A DNA stretch of 64,000 nucleotides from contig NZ_CP011033.1 of NCBI RefSeq assembly GCF_002310815.1, forward strand, positions 62,001-126,000. The letters run 5' to 3'. Origin of the DNA: Pseudoalteromonas tunicata. GTDB taxonomy: Bacteria > Pseudomonadota > Gammaproteobacteria > Enterobacterales > Alteromonadaceae. The notes beneath the pieces were generated by a model. The model was not told the origin of the DNA and searched no databases. It saw only the letters and a program-made list of their open reading frames with translations. Below, one piece after another: positions 34,919 to 43,694 of this stretch. The stretch's first letter is position 1. Every line of letters starts with the position of its first letter. The translations under genes and the position numbers were made by a program.

Positions 34919-36862
34919 CTAAACCTTAAATCGACTCACCAGTTGGTTTAGTTCCTCAGTTAATGTTCTGAGTTTATCGCATGATTCAGAGCTGCGAATG
35001 GCTGACTCACTGGTTGAGAGAGTAACATCACTAATGTTTACGATATTACGATTAATATCGTGAACAACGACGTTTTGTTGCTCTGTCGCAGTTGCCATTT
35101 GAATACTCATGCTTTTAATTGTATCGACCGACTCATCTATCGAGCGCAATGCATTACCGGCTTTATTTGAAGCACTGACACTTTTATCAACTTGTATTTG
35201 GCCTGATTCGATGGTGCCTACGGCATTTTTTGAACCTTCTTGCAATTTAGCAATCATGTTTTGAATTTCTTCTGTGGAAGTTTGGGTGCGCATTGCTAAA
35301 CTTCGCACTTCATCAGCAACAACGGCAAAGCCTCGGCCTTGTTCTCCAGCCCTTGCTGCTTCTATGGCTGCGTTCAGTGCCAATAAGTTTGTTTGCTCTG
35401 AGATACCGCGAATAACACTCAAAATAGAACCTATAGACTCGGTGTGTTCAGCAAGTTCGTAAATGACTTTGCCCGATACTTTCATTTCTCCTGACAGGGT
35501 TTGAATATAACGAATGGTGTCATCAACTACACCCATACCTTCGTGTACTTTCCCTGTTGCAGTTTCTGCTGCGTTGGCGGTTTCAACTGCATTTTTAGCA
35601 ATTTCTTCGATGGTTGCGCCCATTTGAGTCACTGCAGTGGCCACTTGCATGGTTTGATCTCTTTGTTCAGCCAATTCAACCGAAGTACTTTTATTTAATT
35701 GATTTACTTCCTCCACCGAGTTAAGTAATTGCTGACAACTGTTTAATACTTGTTGGATTAGTGACTGTAATTGACCAATAAAAACATTGTAGTTTTGTGC
35801 TAAATGACCAAGTTCGTCTTGTGATTCAACAGGGAGCCGCTTTCTCAAATCAGCCTCACCTTCGGCGATTTGTTTCAGTAATTCTGAAATATGAACGATA
35901 GGTGCGCTGATCCCCTTTGCAACGCCAACAGATAACAATAAAAAGACAAACATAATTGTTATTGCTACTAAAGCGCTGTCACGGGTCATGCTGTTGAGCT
36001 CTTCGTAAATTTCACTTTGTGGAACTTGTGCTAATACATACCAATCAAGCTCTTTGATGTAGTCGGAGGCTAAAAAATATGGCGTACCATCGATTTCTAT
36101 TTCGGTAAGTACAAAAGATTTTTTACTTAATACTTGGTCTTTTAACTCTGTTAAACCGGGTAGTTGATTGATATTACTTTTATCAAGTAGCTGATTATTT
36201 TTATGTATTTTTATGGTGCCATCGCTGGCGACAACAAACACTGAACCACTTTGTGCAATTTTAAAGTTGTTGATAAACGTTACAAGTTGACCAATTCCAA
36301 CTCCCATACCTGCAACACCGAGCACATTGTTGGAATCTTTTACTAAATAATTGATAAAAAGCGTGAGCTCGCCAGTATCTTTATTTGGACCGATACCAGT
36401 ATCGTAAAGGGCTTTACTGTTAAAAAAACTAAAAAACCAGCCATCAGTTGGCACAGAAGAAGACATGGTTTTTACAAATCCGTTTTGAGTAAAATAATCT
36501 TTTGTTTTCCACGAACCAACAAAGGTTTCACCTGAATTATTGACGTCATTGATACGTTGGAGATAACTTTGTATCGCGTCAATTCCTGCTTTGTTTTCAC
36601 CTTGTTTTAGCCAATCGATAATATATTGGTTTTCGGCGATTTGCATTGAGCCATTAATCGCCATTGCAATTTCTTTCTCTATGTTTAGCCGAATACTCGA
36701 CATCACAAAAGGCAGTTCTTCCTTACCCAAGCGTGACTTAATAATGCTTGAAGTGAATAAATTATTAAAAATTGCTAATGCACCTAAGGATAAAACTAAT
36801 GCTGAGGCCATCGCAAAAACGAGTTTCTTTTTAATTGATAAATGGGACCAAAAACCAAACAT
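34919..36862 (-). CDS. Methyl-accepting chemotaxis protein with double-Cache sensor
   Basis: This 647-residue chemoreceptor starts at ATG 36862 with GGAG 7 bases upstream; an upstream TTG is a poorer choice. It has a transmembrane helix at about 12-32, a periplasmic dCache domain at about 35-285 (VNNSGETFVGSWKTKDYF, SGSVFVVASDGTIKIHKN), a second helix near 295-315, HAMP at about 315-368 and a cytoplasmic signalling domain at about 385-645. The conserved hairpin tip has ISEQTNLLALNAAIEAARAG. dCache receptors bind small metabolites such as amino acids; the ligand cannot be read from the sequence. A Tsx-like channel gene upstream on the same strand may supply a related nutrient. Confidence 0.93.
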   Translation of the reverse strand: MFGFWSHLSIKKKLVFAMASALVLSLGALAIFNNLFTSSIIKSRLGKEELPFVMSSIRLNIEKEIAMAINGSMQIAENQYIIDWLKQGENKAGIDAIQSYLQRINDVNNSGETFVGSWKTKDYFTQNGFVKTMSSSVPTDGWFFSFFNSKALYDTGIGPNKDTGELTLFINYLVKDSNNVLGVAGMGVGIGQLVTFINNFKIAQSGSVFVVASDGTIKIHKNNQLLDKSNINQLPGLTELKDQVLSKKSFVLTEIEIDGTPYFLASDYIKELDWYVLAQVPQSEIYEELNSMTRDSALVAITIMFVFLLLSVGVAKGISAPIVHISELLKQIAEGEADLRKRLPVESQDELGHLAQNYNVFIGQLQSLIQQVLNSCQQLLNSVEEVNQLNKSTSVELAEQRDQTMQVATAVTQMGATIEEIAKNAVETANAAETATGKVHEGMGVVDDTIRYIQTLSGEMKVSGKVIYELAEHTESIGSILSVIRGISEQTNLLALNAAIEAARAGEQGRGFAVVADEVRSLAMRTQTSTEEIQNMIAKLQEGSKNAVGTIESGQIQVDKSVSASNKAGNALRSIDESVDTIKSMSIQMATATEQQNVVVHDINRNIVNISDVTLSTSESAIRSSESCDKLRTLTEELNQLVSRFKV

Positions 36863-36916
36863 TTTGAACTCCAATGAGTTAACGAAGTAAGTGTTAAATG
36901 ATTGATGTATTAACGT

Positions 36917-37645
36917 TTAAAAATGCCATTTAACTAAAATGTTTGCATTACGTTCATCAATACCTGCAATACCAAATTTGTTGTGCCAATAAACATATTC
37001 AACCCCCAAATAAAGTGCATCTTTAAGTTGAAAATATTCGCCAGCATTCCATGCAAGCTGTGAAGTAAAGTTATAACCTGACGCCGATGTATCGGTGCTT
37101 GAAACCCAATCGATAAAGCCATTGTATCGCCATTGACTGTTACCTAATGAAAAAGGAACAGACCAAGCAGGTGTGAGCTGCCAGTTATTGCTTTGAAGCT
37201 CGTTGTTTCGGTAATAGAAGTTAAGTTGGAAAAATTGAAAATGAGGGATCGATAAATTAGTGCCTATGCCATAAAGATAATTAGTACTTGCTTCACCTAT
37301 CTCTACGGTTGTGGCCAGCAGTACATCCTTAAGCAGACTGTCATTGCTAAGCTGCGTTAGATTAAATCGTGGTGAAAATTCTAAATATGTTTCAAGGTCT
37401 CCGTTACTTGAATCGAGTCTATCAACAAAGGTAAAGATATCGCCCCAGCTTGTACCAGAAGCGTATTCTAAAGTGAGGACTTGACGGTTATTATCTCCAA
37501 CCTCATAGTTATTTCCTTTTAAATAAGTGGCACTAAAGTCAGACCATAAAGTCTCTGATAAAACGGAACAAGATAGAGGAAGGCTTAAAATAACAAAATA
37601 TTTAATTTTTAGCATAGGTGACAGTTCATCTTTTAAATCGCTCAT
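36917..37645 (-). CDS. Tsx-like outer-membrane nucleoside channel protein
   Basis: This outer-membrane barrel is 242 residues from ATG 37645, or 232 from ATG 37615. The second start gives a cleaner signal peptide (LKIKYFVILSLPLSCSVLS) and is probably right. The pattern WSDFSATYLKGNNYE, YASGTSWGDIFTFVDRLDSS, YLEFSPRF and the terminal ILVKWHF is that of the nucleoside-specific channel-forming Tsx family. It lies 54 bp upstream of the chemoreceptor gene on the same strand. Confidence 0.82.
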   Translation of the reverse strand: MSDLKDELSPMLKIKYFVILSLPLSCSVLSETLWSDFSATYLKGNNYEVGDNNRQVLTLEYASGTSWGDIFTFVDRLDSSNGDLETYLEFSPRFNLTQLSNDSLLKDVLLATTVEIGEASTNYLYGIGTNLSIPHFQFFQLNFYYRNNELQSNNWQLTPAWSVPFSLGNSQWRYNGFIDWVSSTDTSASGYNFTSQLAWNAGEYFQLKDALYLGVEYVYWHNKFGIAGIDERNANILVKWHF

Positions 37646-37762
37646 AAACTAACTTAGTTTTAAACTCATAAATTGTCCAAATTCAGAATAAAGAGTGACT
37701 TATTTATTCGATATAGATTTTTTCAGTCATTATTAAAAATAAGTTTTTTAATGGCACTTTAA

Positions 37763-38710
37763 TTAAGAGTAAGCACCTTTATTAGCTAATAGCAGGTTAT
37801 TTTGCAGCGCTTGGCGGTCGACTCGAATAAAGTATTCTTTTAAATAATCAATTAATAGCCTGAGCTTTTTAGAGCTGGCACTGCCTGGCGGAAACACGCC
37901 ATAAATATCAATATTACTCAGTTGATAGTCATCTAAGATGGTTTCTAGGGTCCCCGCTTGAATTTTAGGCCAAGCATCGTACACTGGAATGCGCCCTAAA
38001 CCGTGCCCTCCTTCAATAAAGGCGGTGCGGGCGGCGGCGTTATTGGTGCTGATAGTGCCTTTAACGGCCACGCTGTAAGAGCGGCTACCTTTACTGAGTT
38101 TAATTGCCCCTGAGGTGAGTTTGTAAATGACCCAATCGTGTTGCTCAAGATCGGTCGGGGTCGTGGGACGACCGCGTTTTTTAAAATAGTCTGGTGCACC
38201 ACATAGGCAAGTGGCAAGGGTTGACAGTTTGCTCGCTTGTAAGCTTGAATCAACCAGTGGCGCCCCCCGAATGGCTAAATCAATCCCCTCTTGCATAATG
38301 TTAACTACCTCATCGGTCAGCATCACATCAAGCTCAATTTTAGGATAAAGGCGGCGAAATTCATTGAGTGCCGGGACCACCATTTGTAACCCTACATTCA
38401 CCGGGCAGGTAATTTTAAGTAAGCCTTCGGGCTCATGTTTTAGGTTTTCCATTTGCTGATTGGCAAGGGTGGCTTGCTCGGCAATGATGCGGCACGACTG
38501 ATAATACTCATTGCCCGCTTGAGTCAAAGAGAGTGATCGTGTTGAGCGATTAAGTAATTTTACCCCCAATTGTGATTCAAGCTTTTTAAGATGATAACTT
38601 ACTACCGCGCGAGATAAACCTATGTGTTTAGCTGCCGCAGTTAAGTTGCCTTGCTCCACTACTTGAGCAAATACCACCATGCTTTTGAGTTGTTCAAATG
38701 AAACATTCAT
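37763..38710 (-). CDS. LysR-family transcriptional regulator
   Basis: This 315-residue regulator has an N-terminal winged helix-turn-helix at about 5-62 (FAQVVEQGNLTAAAKHIGLS, AVVSYHLKKLE, LLNRSTRSLSLT) and a LysR substrate-binding domain at about 90-295. It is divergent from the DJ-1/YqhD-like/MDR/GST gene cluster and shares a 131-bp promoter region with it, so it very probably controls that operon, perhaps in response to an electrophile. Confidence 0.92.
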   Translation of the reverse strand: MNVSFEQLKSMVVFAQVVEQGNLTAAAKHIGLSRAVVSYHLKKLESQLGVKLLNRSTRSLSLTQAGNEYYQSCRIIAEQATLANQQMENLKHEPEGLLKITCPVNVGLQMVVPALNEFRRLYPKIELDVMLTDEVVNIMQEGIDLAIRGAPLVDSSLQASKLSTLATCLCGAPDYFKKRGRPTTPTDLEQHDWVIYKLTSGAIKLSKGSRSYSVAVKGTISTNNAAARTAFIEGGHGLGRIPVYDAWPKIQAGTLETILDDYQLSNIDIYGVFPPGSASSKKLRLLIDYLKEYFIRVDRQALQNNLLLANKGAYS

Positions 38711-38730
38711 TGCTTTATTGTATCAATAAT

Positions 38731-38787
38731 TCTAACAGTGAAGTTCATTTTATCCATATTGTTAGATTTAGCTAGTAGGTCTACACT
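38731..38787 (+). promoter_or_regulatory. Probable LysR operator and promoter of the DJ-1 operon
   Basis: TCTAACA (38731-38737) and TGTTAGA (38760-38766) form a perfect inverted repeat. The right half overlaps a good sigma-70 promoter: TTGTTA (38759-38764), a 17-base spacer, and TACACT (38782-38787). The dyad spacing is wider than a single LysR half-site pair, so two dimers or a looped tetramer are possible. Confidence 0.6.
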
Positions 38788-38841
38788 GGTTTCACTGATT
38801 AAAGGTAATTTAATCGTCTAACCCAATAACGAGGCGTCACA

Positions 38842-39537
38842 ATGAATAATTTAGCAAACAAACAGGTATTAATGGTCCTTACTTCTCATGACAAATTAGG
38901 CAACCTTGACGAAAAAACCGGCTTTTGGGTTGAAGAATTTGCCGCACCTTATTATGCATTTATTGATGCGGGCGTGAAGGTCACGCTTGCCTCACCGCTA
39001 GGCGGCCAACCACCTATTGATCCTAAAAGTGAATTAGCTGATTTTAAAACCGCAGCAACAAACCGTTTTGATAACGACGACGCGGCAAAAAATCAATTAG
39101 CCAATACATTGGTACTAGCCGATTTAAACGCAGGCGATTACGACGGCGTATTCTATCCAGGCGGCCACGGCCCTCTTTGGGATTTAACCGATAACGCAGC
39201 GTCTATCGCTCTGATAGAAGCATTTTTAGCCGCCAATAAACCAGTGGCTGCGGTATGCCATGCAACAGCTGCGTTACTGAACATTAAAACTGCCGCAGGT
39301 GAATTTGTTGTAAAAGGCAAAGCAGTGACTGGTTTTAGTAATACCGAAGAAGATGCGGTGCAATTAACCGACGTGGTACCGTTTTTACTTGAAGATGAAC
39401 TAAAAAAACGGGGCGCAGATTATCAAAAAGTGGCCGATTGGCATGCTTTTGCCGTACAAGATGGATTAGTGATCAGTGGTCAAAATCCAGCTAGTTCAGA
39501 ATTAACTGCAGAAAAACTATTAGCAGCAATGGCTTAA
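38842..39537 (+). CDS. DJ-1/PfpI-family protein (Hsp31/glyoxalase III-like)
   Basis: This 231-residue protein has the DJ-1 fold: VLMVLTSHDKLG at the start, GFWVEEFAAPYYAF with the conserved Glu, YPGGHGPLWDL, and the nucleophile elbow AVCHATAAL with Cys near 139 followed by His. This arrangement matches the Hsp31-like group, whose members convert methylglyoxal or act as protein repair factors. GAGG precedes the ATG. It is the first gene of a four-gene cluster of reactive-aldehyde enzymes; spacing to the next gene is 20 bp. Confidence 0.88.
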   Translation: MNNLANKQVLMVLTSHDKLGNLDEKTGFWVEEFAAPYYAFIDAGVKVTLASPLGGQPPIDPKSELADFKTAATNRFDNDDAAKNQLANTLVLADLNAGDYDGVFYPGGHGPLWDLTDNAASIALIEAFLAANKPVAAVCHATAALLNIKTAAGEFVVKGKAVTGFSNTEEDAVQLTDVVPFLLEDELKKRGADYQKVADWHAFAVQDGLVISGQNPASSELTAEKLLAAMA

Positions 39538-39557
39538 CAATTAATTAGGAATAAAAA

Positions 39558-40715
39558 ATGTTTAATTTTAGCTTTGAAAACAGTACTCACATTCATTTTG
39601 GCGAAGGTCAAATTGCAGCCATTACCGATGCCATTCCTAAATCGGCACGCATTTTAGTGACCTATGGTGGCGGTTCAATTAAAAGTAACGGTGTGTACGA
39701 CCAAGTGGCAACGGCACTTAGGGATCATACTTGGTTTGAATTTTCAGGCATTGAGCCAAACCCAAGTTACGATACCTTAATGAAATCGATGAAATTAATT
39801 CGCGTTCATAATATTGACTATTTACTGGCTGTTGGCGGTGGTTCTGTGGTCGATGGCACTAAATTTATTGCCGCTGCAGCACTTTATGAAGGTGACGATC
39901 CATGGGATCTGGTTGCAAAACAACAGCCTATCACCGCAGCACTCCCAATAGGTTGTGTACTGACGTTACCTGCCACTGGTTCTGAAAGTAATACTGGCGC
40001 TGTGATCACTCGCGATGGTAACAAGCTGGCGTTTTTAAACCCATTAGTTCGCCCTGTATTTGCGGTATTAGACCCTGCGGTGACGTTATCGCTCTCCGAC
40101 CGCCAAATTAGTAACGGCGTGGTAGATGCATTTGTTCATACCATGGAGCAATACCTGACTTATGACGTTAATGGCAAAGTACAAGACCGTTTTGCTGAGG
40201 GTTTATTACTGACCTTAATCGAAGAAGGTCCCAAAGCCCTTGCAGATGCAACCAAACACGATTTAGCGGTGCGTGGCAACATTATGTGGGCAGCCACCAT
40301 GGCATTAAATGGTTTAATTGGTGCTGGTGTTCCACAAGATTGGACCACGCACATGATTGGCCATGAATTAACGGCGTCTTATGGCATTGACCACGCACGT
40401 ACGTTATCAATTGTATTGCCTGCGGTTATGAAAGTATGCAGCGACGCAAAACGTGAAAAATTATTACAATATGCATCGCGCATTTGGCAACTGAACGAGG
40501 GTGATGACGCATCGCGTATTGCCCGTGCGATAGCCTTAACTGAAGACTTCTTTACCACCATGCAAGTGCCAACACGTTTGTCGCATGTTGAACTTGCAGA
40601 CGATGCGATTGATGGCTTAGTGAATCAACTTGCTGCGCATGGCATGGTGAAGTTAGGCGAAAAAGGCGCGGTAACGCTTGATGTAAGCCGTGAAATTTTA
40701 GTGGCAGCGCTGTAA
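39558..40715 (+). CDS. Iron-containing alcohol dehydrogenase (YqhD-like aldehyde reductase)
   Basis: This 385-residue enzyme of the Fe-ADH family has the coenzyme motif GGGSVVDGTKFIA (about 93-105) and the metal ligands in the regions DAFVHTMEQYL (about 194) and MIGHELTASYGIDHARTLS (about 266-284). The start FNFSFENSTHIHFGEGQI matches YqhD-type NADPH-dependent aldehyde reductases, which remove toxic aldehydes. AGGA lies before the ATG, with 20 bp from the DJ-1-like gene and 25 bp to the next gene. Confidence 0.9.
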   Translation: MFNFSFENSTHIHFGEGQIAAITDAIPKSARILVTYGGGSIKSNGVYDQVATALRDHTWFEFSGIEPNPSYDTLMKSMKLIRVHNIDYLLAVGGGSVVDGTKFIAAAALYEGDDPWDLVAKQQPITAALPIGCVLTLPATGSESNTGAVITRDGNKLAFLNPLVRPVFAVLDPAVTLSLSDRQISNGVVDAFVHTMEQYLTYDVNGKVQDRFAEGLLLTLIEEGPKALADATKHDLAVRGNIMWAATMALNGLIGAGVPQDWTTHMIGHELTASYGIDHARTLSIVLPAVMKVCSDAKREKLLQYASRIWQLNEGDDASRIARAIALTEDFFTTMQVPTRLSHVELADDAIDGLVNQLAAHGMVKLGEKGAVTLDVSREILVAAL

Positions 40716-40740
40716 ATCGCTGCTTGGTAAGGAAAGCAAA

Positions 40741-41793
40741 ATGACAACACCTGTAAGCCAAACTGCGACAAAAAACCGGCAATGGTTACTGGCATCGCGT
40801 CCTGTTGGCGCACCAACAATCAGTGATTTTAATTTTGTTGCCACTGACATACCCACACCAAAAGAAGGTGAAGTATTACTGCGCACGGTTTATCTGTCGC
40901 TTGACCCGTACATGCGTGGCCGCATGAGTGATGCAAAATCCTATGCAGAACCCGTTGCCATTAACGATGTGATGGTGGGCGGTGCGGTGTGTGTGGTCGA
41001 AAAATCACACCATAGCGATTATAGCGAAGGCGAATGGGTGGTTGCGTTTGCCGGTTGGCAAGATTATTCAGTATCAGATGGCACTAACTTATTAAAATTA
41101 GGCAAAAATCCGACCATGCCATCGTATGCGTTAGGCGTCCTTGGTATGCCGGGTTTAACCGCTTACATGGGGCTGTTAGATATTGGCCAACCCCAAGCAG
41201 GCGAAACCGTTGTGGTTGGCGCAGCTACGGGCGCCGTTGGCAGTTTAGTGGGCCAAATTGCCAAACTACAAGGGTGTAAAGTAGTGGGCATTGCCGGTGG
41301 CGCAGAAAAATGTGAGTTTGCGGTGCAAACGCTGGGTTTTGATGCCTGCCTAGATCACACCCGTGATGATTTAGCCGCGCAATTAGCCCAAGTGTGCGAT
41401 GCCGGGATCAACGTATATTTTGAAAACGTAGGCGGCAAAGTTTTTGATGCCGTATTGCCATTACTCAATAGCAAAGCGCGTATTCCGTTATGTGGTTTAA
41501 TTTCGCAGTACAATGCCACGCAATTACCTGATGGGCCAGATAGATTATCGCTATTGATGGGTAATTTACTGATCAAGCGCATCAAAATGCAGGGTTTTAT
41601 TGTTTTTGATGATTATGGTCATCGTTATCAAGAATTCAGCCAAGCCATGCAAGCATGGTTAGCCGAAGGTAAAATTCATTATCGTGAAGATAGGGTAGAG
41701 GGGTTTGAGCAAACCGCCGCCGCATTTATTGGCTTATTAACGGGGCAAAATTTTGGCAAACTCGTGGTGCGTGTTGGGCCCGACGCGCTTTAA
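40741..41793 (+). CDS. NADP-dependent medium-chain oxidoreductase (CurA/YncB-like enone reductase)
   Basis: This 350-residue MDR protein has the PTGR/leukotriene B4 dehydrogenase-type start (LLASRPVGAPT, YLSLDPYMRGRMS), the nucleotide-binding motif VVGAATGAVGSLVGQIAKL (about 159-177) and GKLVVRVGP at the end. It has no zinc-site cysteines. Such enzymes reduce the double bond of alpha,beta-unsaturated carbonyls with NADPH. It is third in the LysR-linked cluster, 25 bp after the aldehyde reductase gene. Confidence 0.9.
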   Translation: MTTPVSQTATKNRQWLLASRPVGAPTISDFNFVATDIPTPKEGEVLLRTVYLSLDPYMRGRMSDAKSYAEPVAINDVMVGGAVCVVEKSHHSDYSEGEWVVAFAGWQDYSVSDGTNLLKLGKNPTMPSYALGVLGMPGLTAYMGLLDIGQPQAGETVVVGAATGAVGSLVGQIAKLQGCKVVGIAGGAEKCEFAVQTLGFDACLDHTRDDLAAQLAQVCDAGINVYFENVGGKVFDAVLPLLNSKARIPLCGLISQYNATQLPDGPDRLSLLMGNLLIKRIKMQGFIVFDDYGHRYQEFSQAMQAWLAEGKIHYREDRVEGFEQTAAAFIGLLTGQNFGKLVVRVGPDAL

Positions 41794-41887
41794 TTGAGCG
41801 CGATAGTCACTTTATTATCCAGTAGTTAGCTTATTTAACCTTGTACCTTAATCGGTATGAGGTTTTTATCTGTATAGGAAACACACT

Positions 41888-42496
41888 ATGTTAACAGTGC
41901 ATCATTTAAATCAATCTCGTTCAAAGCGCGTTTTATGGTTACTCGAAGAACTCGGCATGGCTTATCAGCGCGTTGATCATCAGCGTGATGCCAATTCGCG
42001 CCTAGCGCCAGCGAGCTTAAAAGCCATTCACCCACTAGGCAAAGCCCCAGTGATTGTTGATGGCGACATCACTTTGTGCGAATCGGGCGCAGTGCTTGAG
42101 TATATTCTTGATCAAGCGGGCGACTCAGCCCTTCGCCCAGCACGCGGCAGCGCCGATTATTATCGTTATTTAGAATGGTCTCATTTTGCCGAAGGCTCAT
42201 TGGCATTGCCCGTGATCACCAGTTTATTGCTGACGATGGAATCACGCAGCGGCACGCAACCGCTAGATGGCTATATCGGCAAAGAAAAACAGGTTGATTT
42301 TAGCTATATCGAAGCAACACTCACCTCTCGCCCTTATTTTGCTGGTGATAACTTTACTGCCGCCGATATTATGATGGCCGTAATGCTCGAGTTTGCCGCC
42401 AACTTAGGTTTATTAGCCGACTACCCGCACACACTTGCATACCTAAAAACCATGCAGCAGCGTCCAGCCTATCAAACCGCCGCCCAAATCGGTTAA
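41888..42496 (+). CDS. Glutathione S-transferase
   Basis: This 202-residue protein has an N-terminal thioredoxin-like domain (MLTVHHLNQSRSKRVLWLLE, a conserved cis-Pro in KAPVIVDG, ESGAVLEYIL) and a C-terminal helical domain (GDNFTAADIMMAVMLEFA). It would join electrophiles to glutathione. It starts 94 bp after the oxidoreductase gene with GGAAAC upstream, and its function matches the cluster's likely role in carbonyl detoxification. Confidence 0.92.
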   Translation: MLTVHHLNQSRSKRVLWLLEELGMAYQRVDHQRDANSRLAPASLKAIHPLGKAPVIVDGDITLCESGAVLEYILDQAGDSALRPARGSADYYRYLEWSHFAEGSLALPVITSLLLTMESRSGTQPLDGYIGKEKQVDFSYIEATLTSRPYFAGDNFTAADIMMAVMLEFAANLGLLADYPHTLAYLKTMQQRPAYQTAAQIG

Positions 42497-42502
42497 TTAT
42501 TG

Positions 42503-42566
42503 GTAGGTGCAAGCCTGCTTGCGAAGGCGAGCGCAGCTCGGCCGCTTTTTGTGGGTCGGGCTTTGG
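42503..42566 (+). repeat. REP-like doublet, copy 1
   Basis: GGTAGGTGCAAGCCTGCTTG opens a palindrome with the GTAG head typical of REP elements. A second palindrome GTGGGTCGGGCTTTGGCCGA follows. Copy 2 is at 42905. Confidence 0.75.
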
Positions 42567-42654
42567 CCGACAGCTATTTAACAGCATTACTCGTTTTCAT
42601 ATCAACAACTGCTTTTAAATTAAAAACCGCTTTTTAAATTAACATTGTTGTCGC

Positions 42655-42860
42655 GCGGGCATGGGCAGCCAAGGGGAGGCTATCGCCGATCTCCCCTTGG
42701 AACCCCTCGGCGCCCCAGATTTTCAAAAAATAGGCAAACTGATCTTCAAAAATACATTTGATGTGAATATAACCGCCATGAAGCGGCATCCATGCCTTAG
42801 CATGGCTTGCTCGACTTCCTGTCGCGCATTATTCATCAAATCTATTTTTTCAGGTTTGAT
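42655..42860 (+). repeat. Extragenic repeat with nested short palindromes
   Basis: The segment is GC-richer than its surroundings and holds back-to-back palindromes such as GGCATCCATGCC, CATGCCTTAGCATG and GCGCGA-type ends. It resembles dispersed intergenic repeats seen in marine gammaproteobacteria; the family is not identified. Confidence 0.4.
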
Positions 42861-42904
42861 TTAAGGGGGAATTGTTGGCATCGGCGTGAGCTTTGGGTTT
42901 TGCG

Positions 42905-42977
42905 TAGGTGCAAGCCTGCTTGCGAAGGCGAGTGCAGCTCGGCCGCTGTTGTAGGTCGGGCTTTGCCCGATGCTTTT
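42905..42977 (+). repeat. REP-like doublet, copy 2
   Basis: GTAGGTGCAAGCCTGCTTGC is followed by GTAGGTCGGGCTTTGCCCGA, each a hairpin with a GTAG head. The flank CGTTTTCAAATCAACAACAG, 130 bases further on, also matches the flank of copy 1, so the duplicated unit is larger than the doublet. Confidence 0.75.
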
Positions 42978-43317
42978 TGTTGTATGGTGATTTTTCACCA
43001 AAGAGGCCTTCGAGGCGCTGCGCGCGCAGAGCTTTTTAGGGTTCGATTGTTGGTGAATTGTCGGGTTTTAGCCCGAAAAATTGATTTAAAATTTATGTTC
43101 GTTTTCAAATCAACAACAGTGTTTCGTTTTAAAAACTGCTTTTCACAAAAAACTAGATACTCATCAATTTCACGTCAAAATATTTACCAGATCGTTTTGG
43201 ATAGTTCAAATCCGCCGTATCAATTTCATCAAGCTCTGTTTACTTCAACTCACTTCTACAATGAGCTCAATTTTTGATTTGTATTTTTATAAATAACAAT
43301 TAAAATCAGTGAGATAT

Positions 43318-43581
43318 TTATGAGTGTCCACTTTTTTTGTTGCCTGCGGATAATGCTGTAGCTTCGTCCAAAAAAAACAGCTCAGAGTAGCTACCCGGAG
43401 AAAACAATTCTCGCTTTATTCCCTTAAAGCTAAGTTCACAAATCACCCAATTTTTGTGCGCCCAAGGCTTAACTATTTTCCTACTCTCATCATGCAGAAT
43501 CCCTCTATTTCCGAGGAACTCACCTCGCGAGCTGACGGTAGTCAAATTCCCAAAAGGATCGACTCTATTTTGTAATGGCAC
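43318..43581 (-). pseudogene. Truncated integron-cassette protein of the MPLQNRVDPFG family
   Basis: An 87-residue frame begins with GTG after AGGAGGT. It matches, from memory, the N-terminal half of a widespread family of hypothetical proteins (PLQNRVDPFG, GNRGILHD, YSELFFLDEATAL). Family members usually continue past ATALAAGHRPCAEC for a total near 170 residues. Here the frame breaks after TALSAGNKK, ending SGHS. The start lies just after an attC on the same strand, so this is a decayed cassette. Confidence 0.65.
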
Positions 43582-43596
43582 TAATCTACCTCCTAC

Positions 43597-43694
43597 AGCT
43601 AACGCCCCTGTTAAGGCGCAAAATGTTGTTGGCTAAACTTGAGCGAAGCGAAATAGCCAACTGTATTTTGTCGCACTTTAACGGATTGTTATGT
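43597..43694 (-). repeat. attC site 6 (minus-strand cassette pair)
   Basis: On the minus strand the site starts ACATAAC at 43694, overlapping the stop codon of the ankyrin gene, and ends GTTAGCT at 43597. Its long arms (ACAGTTGGCTA with TAGCCAACA, and GTTAAAGTGCG with CGCCTTAAC) pair well. The truncated cassette begins 16 bases after the core. Confidence 0.85.

Larger units (their letters stand above)
42497..43317 (+). other. Repeat-rich intergenic region
   Basis: It holds two REP-like doublets, a third kind of extragenic palindrome and short AT-rich stretches. Open frames at 42661-42864 and 42807-43277 run through the repeats and are not credible genes. Confidence 0.7.

Noticed and set aside
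42661..43277. Two + strand frames after the GST gene
   Set aside because: They run through repeats and palindromes, have no ribosome-binding site and resemble nothing known.
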